Shown here piece after piece: positions 63,981 to 64,000 of a DNA stretch of 64,000 nt (position 1 is the first letter of the stretch; each line of letters begins with the position of its first letter). The notes below the pieces were generated by a model. It did no database searches. It was not told where the DNA came from and saw only the letters and a program-made list of their open reading frames with translations. Origin of the DNA: Bellilinea sp040754815 (lineage in GTDB: Bacteria; Chloroflexota; Anaerolineae; Anaerolineales; Anaerolineaceae). Made by a program: the position numbers and the translations under genes. The stretch is taken from assembly GCA_040754815.1 (NCBI GenBank), contig JBFMBX010000009.1:57627-121626 (forward strand), given 5' to 3'.

Positions 63981-64000
63981 CGGCCAGAAATCGCCCGCGC

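Overview
The window looks like a Chloroflexota chromosome, most likely class Anaerolineae. This is inferred from gene content and style: ribose-type sugar ABC operons with lipoprotein binding proteins, a complete phosphotransferase system (PTS), tungstate transport, a methylcitrate-type gene set, and Flp/Tad-type pilin parts. No rRNA or species marker is present, so the assignment is moderate.

Layout. (1) 1-7200 is the remnant of a mobile element. It holds small unknown genes, a frameshifted membrane-protein gene, broken parA-like and parB-like genes, a replication-relaxation-like protein, a VapBC-type toxin-antitoxin pair, and a tyrosine recombinase that has Gln where the first catalytic Arg is expected. 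Strong palindromes sit beside the par remnant and the replication-like gene. (2) 7350-16504 (minus strand) is a sugar-uptake operon: DeoR regulator, binding lipoprotein, fused ATPase, two permeases, an M29-type peptidase homologue, an FGGY kinase and a BtpA/SgcQ-family protein. (3) 16931-25146 is a self-contained galactitol-type PTS: IIA, an aminotransferase, IIB and IIC on minus; a PRD regulator, HPr and enzyme I on plus. (4) 25840-34824 (minus) is a type I restriction-modification island: hsdM, a Fic protein, a PD-(D/E)XK-like protein, hsdS, a REP-type (RAYT) transposase and hsdR. From the nuclease-like gene onward the genes are joined by 4-base start/stop overlaps. (5) 35325-41208 (plus) is a signalling cluster: receiver-TadZ/CpaE fusion, a Flp-type pilin with a large extra domain, an anchored carboxypeptidase-regulatory-like domain, a hybrid histidine kinase and an Hpt protein. 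(6) 41779-45367 holds small accessory genes and an FAD-linked oxidase. (7) 45723-49675 is a PadR-controlled FtsX/MacB-like ABC exporter. (8) 49889-52120 is a tungstate transporter, followed by tRNA-Cys and a prpB-prpC-prpD-like operon. (9) 56250-63564 is mostly housekeeping: serC, acetyltransferases, a lone corrinoid protein, an acyltransferase and a LarA-like racemase. tRNA-Leu lies within it and two tRNA-Ser genes end the window.

Working together. Regions 2 and 3 both serve carbohydrate uptake, and together they resemble a split version of the E. coli sgc gene set (SgcQ-like, peptidase-like, DeoR, galactitol-type PTS). In region 4 the Fic protein ends in a winged helix, and two similar 57-base palindromic elements precede fic and the nuclease-hsdS-RAYT-hsdR block, suggesting one shared control circuit. 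Region 5 joins a His-Asp phosphorelay to a pilus-type ATPase and a pilin-adhesin-like protein, which may be a sensory or regulated surface-fibre system.

The most unusual features are the RAYT gene that carries an array of its own half-REP sequence inside its reading frame, the duplicated element around fic, the pilin fusion with its phosphorelay, and the PTS operon with an aminotransferase in place of a sugar-phosphate enzyme. All family assignments are by reading motifs; no database search was run.
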